NCBI RefSeq assembly: GCF_030818255.1
Contig: NZ_JAUTAG010000001.1
Coordinates: 1,116,001 to 1,180,000 of the forward strand
Length of the DNA stretch: 64,000 nucleotides
Origin: Microbacterium sp. SORGH_AS_0969
GTDB taxonomy: Bacteria; Actinomycetota; Actinomycetes; Actinomycetales; Microbacteriaceae
Reading direction: 5' to 3'
Shown: one piece after another, positions 59,357-64,000 of the stretch
Numbering within the stretch: position 1 is the first letter of the stretch
How the letters are laid out: every line of letters starts with the position of its first letter
Translations under genes and position numbers: made by a program
The notes under the pieces: model-generated
What the model was told of the DNA's origin: nothing
Seen by the model: only the letters and a program-made list of their open reading frames with translations
The model's database searches: none

Positions 59357-59551
59357 GCGGAGGGAATCTGGCGAGCGGAGGACCCGGGACCGATCCCACG
59401 TCCTCCCTCCCCCAGATCTCTTCCCCTCACCACCGCCGGCGGCACGGCGCCCACCCACCGCCGACCCCAGCCCGGGTGCTCAGCGGAGGAAATGGGGCGA
59501 GCGGAGGACCCGGGACCGATCCCACGTCCTCCCTCGCCCAGTTCTCCTCCC
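59357..59551. repeat. two direct copies of a hairpin element in a gene-free region
   Basis: A 39-bp core is identical at 59371-59409 and 59497-59535 (126 bp apart), with similarity extending to about 70 bp. Each core folds: GGAGGAC...GTCCTCC arms with inner CGGGA/TCCC pairing. The surrounding 59237-59720 is a 480-bp divergent intergenic region without a supported gene. Confidence 0.8.
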
Positions 59552-59720
59552 CCCGCCACCGCCGCACCCGCGACGCGCCCCCGCCCCGCGCCGACCCCAG
59601 CCACCGCCGCAGCGGCGCGGCGCCCCGGCCACAACCCCAGCCACCGCCGCACCCGCAACCCGCTCCGGACCCGCCGCAATCCCCCGCACCCCACGCCGGC
59701 GTCCCGGATACCGTGGCCCC

Positions 59721-60215
59721 ATGGACGACCTGACCTATGCCGAGGTCGGCGCGACCGCCGGAGAGATGCCGCCCGGATACCACCACGTCCGCGCCCGCCG
59801 CGTCATCGGTCGCGGCCCCGAGGTGTTGGCTCGAGCCGCCGACGCCCTTCTCGCGGGTGAGGCGCAGCGCCGGGCCGGGGCGCGGGTCGAGATGCCGCAC
59901 ACGCCGCTGCGCGAGGGCGACCGTGTGACGATGCGCCTGGGGCTCGGCATCCTGAGCTTTCGGATCCCGTGCCTCATCGTGTGGGCCGAGCGCACCGAGA
60001 CGCTTGCGGGCTTCGCGTACGGCACGCTGCCCGGGCACCCCGAACGCGGCGAGGAACGCTTCGCGCTCACGCTGCTGCCCTCGGGCGACGTGGCGTTCGA
60101 GATTGCCGCGTTCTCGAAGCCGGGTCGCTGGTTCACCCGGGTCGCCGCTCCGCTCGGTCGCGCCGTGCAGGCCTGGATGACACGGCGGTACCTTCGCGCG
60201 CTCGACGAGCGCTGA
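59721..60215 (+). CDS. DUF1990 family protein
   Basis: 164 residues. DDLTYAEVGATAGEMPPGYH at the start and LGLGILSFRIPCLIVW, GFAYGTLPGHPERGEERFAL, FSKPGRWFTRVAAPLGRAVQ at the end match DUF1990, a START/SRPBCC-like family of unknown function often found in Actinobacteria. No catalytic residues assigned. A 100-bp inverted-repeat element begins two bases after the stop. Confidence 0.85.
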   Translation: MDDLTYAEVGATAGEMPPGYHHVRARRVIGRGPEVLARAADALLAGEAQRRAGARVEMPHTPLREGDRVTMRLGLGILSFRIPCLIVWAERTETLAGFAYGTLPGHPERGEERFALTLLPSGDVAFEIAAFSKPGRWFTRVAAPLGRAVQAWMTRRYLRALDER

Positions 60216-60216
60216 C

Positions 60217-60316
60217 GCGGGCGAAACTCCTGAGAATCGGGCCCGCCCGGCCGCGATTCCCGCACCGGAGGGCGCGGCATCCGACCTCCCCGAAGAATCT
60301 CAGGAGTTTCGCCCGC
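60217..60316. repeat. 100-bp inverted-repeat element, copy 1
   Basis: Arms GCGGGCGAAACTCCTGAGA (60217-60235) and its exact complement (60298-60316), 19 bp, around a 62-bp interior. A related element with the same GCGAAACTCCTGA core lies at 63766-63872. Both start right after a stop codon, so they may act as terminators or be non-autonomous mobile repeats. Confidence 0.85.
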
Positions 60317-60322
60317 GCGCAG

Positions 60323-60408
60323 AAGCGCTTATCCCACTCCGCGATCGCTTTGGCAACGCCCTGGACCTCTTCTCGGCGCTTCTCGACCCTGGCGAGGCGC
60401 TTCTCGAC
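60323..60408 (+). promoter_or_regulatory. regulatory repeats upstream of the second CUT1 operon
   Basis: The palindrome AAGCGCTT (60323-60330) resembles the centre of LacI-family operators. GGCGCTTCTCGAC occurs twice, at 60375-60387 and 60396-60408, 21 bp (two helical turns) apart. These suggest binding of a LacI-type regulator encoded elsewhere. Confidence 0.4.
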
Positions 60409-60437
60409 GCCGAGGGCGCGTGCGAGAGGAGACACCC

Positions 60438-60479
60438 ATGAACGACGACACCACGGCCCCCGACCGGGCGCACCGGTGA
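60438..60479 (+). CDS. possible 13-residue leader peptide before the permease gene
   Basis: ATG with a strong site (GAGAGGAG, about 6 nt before) opens MNDDTTAPDRAHR, whose TGA overlaps the permease GTG (GTGA). The permease GTG has no ribosome site of its own. This is either a coupling leader or the true N-terminus split by a one-base change (AHR could read on as AHPVTLSTAP). Confidence 0.4.
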   Translation: MNDDTTAPDRAHR

Positions 60480-61429
60480 CCCTCTCGACCGCCCCGACCA
60501 CCGACGACTCGAAGAAGCCCCGCCGCCACAAGGTCAAGTACAACCGCCGCGAAGCGATCGCGGGGTACCTCTTCATCTCGCCGTGGATCCTCGGGTTCCT
60601 GATCTTCACGGCCGGGGCGATGATCTACAGCCTCGTCATCTCGTTCTCGAGCTACAACCTCGCCACCGGCGCCGCCCGACCGGTCGGGGCGACCAACTAC
60701 GCGCAGTTGTTCGAGGACCCGCGGGTCGCCGTCTCCCTCGGCAACACGCTCTTCTATGCCGTCATGGCCGTCCCGCTCGAGATCGCCTTCGCGCTGTTCC
60801 TCGCTCTGCTGCTGAGCCGAGTCGGGCGGGGCGCCGGGATCTTCCGCACGCTCTACTACCTGCCCAAGATGACTCCGGCCGTGGCCACCGCCGCGGTGTT
60901 CTTCCTCCTCCTCAACGGCAACTCCGGTGCGATCAACCAGGCGCTCGGGGCCGTCGGCATCCAGGGTCCGCAGTGGCTGGTCGACCCGGCGTGGGTGAAG
61001 CCGAGCATCGTGATCATGGCGCTCTGGACGGTCAGCGGCACGATGGTGATCTTCCTCGCGGCGATCAAGAACGTGCCCGTCGATCTGTACGAGGTCGCGC
61101 AGATCGACGGCGCGGGTCCCATCCGCCGATTCTTCTCGATCACGCTGCCGATGATCTCCGGGGCGATGTTCTTCAACGTCATCGTGCTGACGATCGCGGC
61201 GTTCCAGGTGTTCGACCAGGCCTACCTGCTGTTCTGGCGCGACCAGAGCAACGCCTCCCCCGAGGCATCCCTCTTCTACGCGATCTACCTCTTCCAGCAG
61301 GCGTTCCGGCAATTCAACTTCGGCTTCGCGGCGGCGATGGCGTGGCTGCTGTTCGTCATCATCCTGCTGATCACGCTCGTGCAGGTGCGGCTCGGCAACC
61401 GGTTCGTCTACTACGAGGGGGACCGCTGA
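60476..61429 (+). CDS. sugar ABC transporter permease (MalF type)
   Basis: 317 residues from GTG at 60476. TM1 is AIAGYLFISPWILGFLIFTA; EAA loop NVPVDLYEVAQIDGAGPIRR followed by FFSITLPMISGAM. Six TM segments. First full gene of the second CUT1 operon. The operon encodes no ATPase. Confidence 0.9.
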   Translation: MTLSTAPTTDDSKKPRRHKVKYNRREAIAGYLFISPWILGFLIFTAGAMIYSLVISFSSYNLATGAARPVGATNYAQLFEDPRVAVSLGNTLFYAVMAVPLEIAFALFLALLLSRVGRGAGIFRTLYYLPKMTPAVATAAVFFLLLNGNSGAINQALGAVGIQGPQWLVDPAWVKPSIVIMALWTVSGTMVIFLAAIKNVPVDLYEVAQIDGAGPIRRFFSITLPMISGAMFFNVIVLTIAAFQVFDQAYLLFWRDQSNASPEASLFYAIYLFQQAFRQFNFGFAAAMAWLLFVIILLITLVQVRLGNRFVYYEGDR

Positions 61430-62364
61430 TGGCCACCACCCTGGAGACCCCCGGCGTCGCACAGGCGCGCCCCGAACTCGTCGTCCCTCCGCGCAGGCGC
61501 TGGCGCCGCGCGCTCAGCCAACCGAAGACCCTTGGCGGCCGGGTGGTCCTCGCGGCGGTGCTGGTGCTGTTCGCGCTGCTGTTCCTCTACCCCTTCGCGT
61601 GGCTGCTCGCGGCCAGCCTCAAGCCGCGCGGGGAGGTGTTCGACAACGCCCTCATCCCGAAGACTTTCCTGCCGGGCAATTACGCCGAGGTCTGGAACCA
61701 GCTGCCGCTGCTCAACTGGATGTTCAACAGCGTCGCGATCGCGCTCCTCGCCGCGACCACTGTCGCGATCATGAGCTCGATCGTCGCCTTCGGGTTCGCG
61801 TACTTCCGCTTCCCCGGCCGCGGGTTCCTGTTCGGCCTCGTGCTCGCGACGATGATGCTGCCGGGCGCGGTCACGATGATCCCGATCTACCTCATCTGGA
61901 AAGAGACCGGACTGCTCGGCACGTGGGTACCGCTGTGGGGCATGAACCTGTTCGGCAGCGCCTTCTACATCTTCCTGCAGCGGCAATTCTTCCTCGGCGT
62001 TCCCCGCGAGCTGTTCGAGGCCGCGCGCCTCGACGGCTGCAGTGCCTGGGGACTGTTCTGGCGGATCGCGATGCCCCTGTCGATCCCCTCGTTCGTGATC
62101 GTGTTCCTCTTCGAGTTCCAGGCCAGCTGGAACAACCTGCAGGCGGCACTCATCTACCTCAACGCCGGCAGCGTCGAGGACTTCACCGCCCCGCTCGGCA
62201 TCGCCTACGCGATGACGAAGTACAGCCCGAGCGCCGGCGGTCAGGGCGACTACCAGTACGTGATGGTCGCCTCGCTCCTCGTGACCCTCCCGATGCTCAT
62301 CCTCTTCGCCTTCGGCCAGCGGTACTTCATCGAGGGCGTCGCCACCCAGGGCCGCAAAGGCTGA
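61429..62364 (+). CDS. sugar ABC transporter permease (MalG type)
   Basis: 311 residues; ATG overlaps the previous stop by one base. TM1 LFALLFLYPFAWLLAASLKP; EAA loop VPRELFEAARLDGCSAWGLF followed by WRIAMPLSIPSF. Ends QRYFIEGVATQGRKG, the usual terminus. Partner of the upstream permease. Confidence 0.9.
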   Translation: MATTLETPGVAQARPELVVPPRRRWRRALSQPKTLGGRVVLAAVLVLFALLFLYPFAWLLAASLKPRGEVFDNALIPKTFLPGNYAEVWNQLPLLNWMFNSVAIALLAATTVAIMSSIVAFGFAYFRFPGRGFLFGLVLATMMLPGAVTMIPIYLIWKETGLLGTWVPLWGMNLFGSAFYIFLQRQFFLGVPRELFEAARLDGCSAWGLFWRIAMPLSIPSFVIVFLFEFQASWNNLQAALIYLNAGSVEDFTAPLGIAYAMTKYSPSAGGQGDYQYVMVASLLVTLPMLILFAFGQRYFIEGVATQGRKG

Positions 62365-62394
62365 CCATCCCCCCTGTCCGGAAAGGACCCCCTC

Positions 62395-63756
62395 ATGCGA
62401 AAGCGTTCCCTCGCCGGTGTCGCCGCGTTCGCGGCATCCGCTCTTCTGCTCGCCTCGTGCAGCACCACGGTCAACGACCCGCCGGCCGATGTCGACTTCT
62501 CCTCCACACCGTCAGGCACCCTCGCCGCGTGGGGCTTCGAGAATGCCGACGACGTCGGTCAGTCGCGTCTCGATTACGCGGCCGAGAAGCTCGGTGATGT
62601 CGAGGTGACCCTGGATGCCACGGCCTTCGACGCCCAGAAGTTCACGACGCGCATCGCCGGCGGCAACGTCCCCGACGTCGTACAGATGGACCGCCGGTAC
62701 GTCACGACGTATGCCGCTCAAGGACTCCTCATGCCGCTCGACGCATGCTTCGAGGCGAAGGGCGTCGTCCCCACCGACCGCTGGTACCAGAACGTGGTCG
62801 ACGACGTCACGTATCAGGATGCCGTCTACGCGGTGTCGCAGTTCTACCAGCCGCCCGCGATCCTGCTGAACATGAACGTGCTGAACGAAGCGGGCGTGAC
62901 GCCCGAGGAGTTCGACACCTCGAACATGGACGGCCTGCTCGCCGCCGTCGAGAAGATGTACCAGGGCTCGGGGAACACACCGACACGACTCGGCTTCGAC
63001 CCGGTCGCGACCGGCCAGGGCGGCCTCTGGGTGCTGGGCATGGGCGGACAGCTCACGGATGCCGAGGGCAAGCCGACGCTGGACGATCCGGCGAACGCGG
63101 CCGGCATCGACGCCCTCAAGCGCATCACCGACGCTCAGGGCGGCTACGCCGCGGTGAAGAGCTTCACCGACGCGTTCGACACCTTCGGCGACGCGAACCA
63201 GTTCGTGACGAACAAGGTCGGCGCGCAGGTCGCGAACCAGTGGTATCCGAACGTCCTCAGCGCCTACCGCGACCAGATCTCGTTGCAGGCCGTTCCGTTC
63301 CGGGATGCCGACGGCCAACCGTTCTCGGTCGCGTCCGGCACCGCGTTCGTCATTCCCGCCGGGGCGAAGAACCCCGCCGCTGCCTGCCAGTGGATGACCG
63401 ACCTCACCTCGACCGACGCCTGGATGGCGGCCGGGGCGGCCCGCGCGGAGACCATCGAAAGCAAGGGCGGACTCAACACGGGCCTGTTCACCGGCTCCCC
63501 CGGGGCCGACGAGATGATCCGCTCGCAGTACGTCACGCCGACCGGCGATGCCGGCTTCGACGAGGTCATCTCGACGTACTACGACGTGGTCGCCTCTGGC
63601 CGCTCGTTCGGATCCTCGCCCGCCGGGCAGGACATCCAGAACGAGCTGAACAACGCGATCACCGCCGCACTGCTGGGCGACAAGACGACCGAGCAGGCCC
63701 TGGCCGACGCGCAGCAGGCCGCGCAGCGCGCGTACGACAACGCGACGGCGGGCTGA
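62395..63756 (+). CDS. sugar ABC transporter substrate-binding lipoprotein (CUT1)
   Basis: 453 residues, GGAAAGGA upstream. Signal peptide AGVAAFAASALLLASC with lipobox. Family 1 binding protein: VPDVVQMDRRYVTTYAAQGL, AILLNMNVLNEAGVTPEEFD, AFVIPAGAKNPAAACQWMTD. Last gene of the operon, unusual in that the binding protein follows the permeases. Sugar unknown. Confidence 0.9.
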   Translation: MRKRSLAGVAAFAASALLLASCSTTVNDPPADVDFSSTPSGTLAAWGFENADDVGQSRLDYAAEKLGDVEVTLDATAFDAQKFTTRIAGGNVPDVVQMDRRYVTTYAAQGLLMPLDACFEAKGVVPTDRWYQNVVDDVTYQDAVYAVSQFYQPPAILLNMNVLNEAGVTPEEFDTSNMDGLLAAVEKMYQGSGNTPTRLGFDPVATGQGGLWVLGMGGQLTDAEGKPTLDDPANAAGIDALKRITDAQGGYAAVKSFTDAFDTFGDANQFVTNKVGAQVANQWYPNVLSAYRDQISLQAVPFRDADGQPFSVASGTAFVIPAGAKNPAAACQWMTDLTSTDAWMAAGAARAETIESKGGLNTGLFTGSPGADEMIRSQYVTPTGDAGFDEVISTYYDVVASGRSFGSSPAGQDIQNELNNAITAALLGDKTTEQALADAQQAAQRAYDNATAG

Positions 63757-63765
63757 CGCCGAGAG

Positions 63766-63872
63766 CACCCGTGCGAAACTCCTGACTTCCGCTCGGCGAG
63801 CGGCGGGACGAACCGGAAGTCTGCTCCCGAGAGGGATCGGGGCTCGCGATTCTCAGGAGTTTCGCACGGGTG
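63766..63872. repeat. 100-bp-class inverted-repeat element, copy 2
   Basis: Arms CACCCGTGCGAAACTCCTGA (63766-63785) and its exact complement (63853-63872), 20 bp, with a 67-bp interior. It begins 10 bp after the binding-protein stop. Core GCGAAACTCCTGA is shared with copy 1, while outer arm bases differ but are compensated. Confidence 0.85.
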
Positions 63873-63922
63873 CCCGCGAGCCTGCATCGAGGCGGTGGAT
63901 GGCCGCGACCCGCCTCAGAACC

Positions 63923-64000
63923 TCAGGGTCGCGGCTTCTCGTCCTCCACGAGCGACTGGACCTCGTCCGTCGCTGACGTCTTGTCGTCGCCCCGAACCTC
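63923..64000 (-). CDS. 3' end of a gene entering from beyond the window
   Basis: Minus-strand frame open from the edge to a TGA at 63923: EVRGDDKTSATDEVQSLVED then EKPRP. Composition and codon third positions look coding, but 25 residues do not identify a family. Confidence 0.35.
   Translation of the reverse strand, partial: EVRGDDKTSATDEVQSLVEDEKPRP

Noticed and set aside
1..64000. tRNA, rRNA or riboswitch genes
   Set aside because: No cloverleaf with conserved TTCGA/T-loop, rRNA segment or recognisable riboswitch core was seen on either strand; a covariance-model search would be needed to be sure.

Overview
The window is chromosomal DNA of a very GC-rich actinobacterium. Frequent GTG starts, ATGA/TGATG gene overlaps, sugar ABC operons without their own ATPase, a Cgl0158-type aldolase in an inositol locus and an HTH-citrate synthase pair all fit Micrococcales. 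Microbacterium or a close relative is my best guess; this is an inference from gene content, with no marker gene in view.

Layout. (1) 1-5.2 kb: the 3' part of a DabA-like inorganic-carbon transporter gene with a PII-like gene and a zinc-ribbon gene, a kinase-fold protein lacking the catalytic aspartate, an ArsR-ArsC fusion and two small membrane proteins. (2) About 5.5-21 kb: an accessory island with lower-GC stretches. It holds a VbhA-Fic toxin-antitoxin operon with a resolvase, a CPBP protease, an MFS/MerR pair, a second resolvase with a possible res site, an IS256-family element (8-bp target duplication) inside a small membrane-protein gene, an FtsX-type ABC exporter, an IS3-family element next to a truncated AAA ATPase gene, and HicAB. 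(3) 21-25 kb: DUF429 protein, AraC regulator, MFS exporter, small membrane protein and lipoprotein. (4) 25.2-39.7 kb: a complete myo-inositol locus: CUT2 ABC importer, two Gfo/Idh/MocA dehydrogenases, IolE, IolD, IolB, IolA, an IolJ-type aldolase, IolC and a GntR regulator. TTGTC-NN-GACAA palindromes tie the regulator to both ends. (5) 39.8-53.1 kb: a glycan/amino-sugar locus: GH38 alpha-mannosidase, GH4, DeoR, PfkB kinase, CUT1 importer, NagB and GH2 beta-galactosidase. (6) 53.4-59.2 kb: two citrate synthase genes, Phd/PIN toxin-antitoxin, MobA and MoeA, GNAT. (7) 59.7-64 kb: DUF1990 protein and a second CUT1 importer operon.

How the genes work together. In the inositol locus imported inositol is oxidised by IolG, dehydrated by IolE, ring-opened by IolD, isomerised by IolB, phosphorylated by IolC, cleaved by the aldolase and finished by IolA. 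In the glycan locus extracellular or imported mannosyl/galactosyl/amino-sugar oligosaccharides would be trimmed by GH38, GH2 and GH4, with the amino sugar entering glycolysis through the kinase and NagB. Both CUT1 importers need an ATPase encoded elsewhere (MsiK-type).

Three normally intact genes (resolvase at 6.5 kb, iolC, GH2 beta-galactosidase) are each broken by one extra base in a short homopolymer. That pattern suggests either residual sequencing errors or slippage mutations. The window is also rich in short repeats: REP-like palindromes, one of which lies inside nagB, two 100-bp inverted-repeat elements, and 14-, 15- and 18-bp minisatellites.
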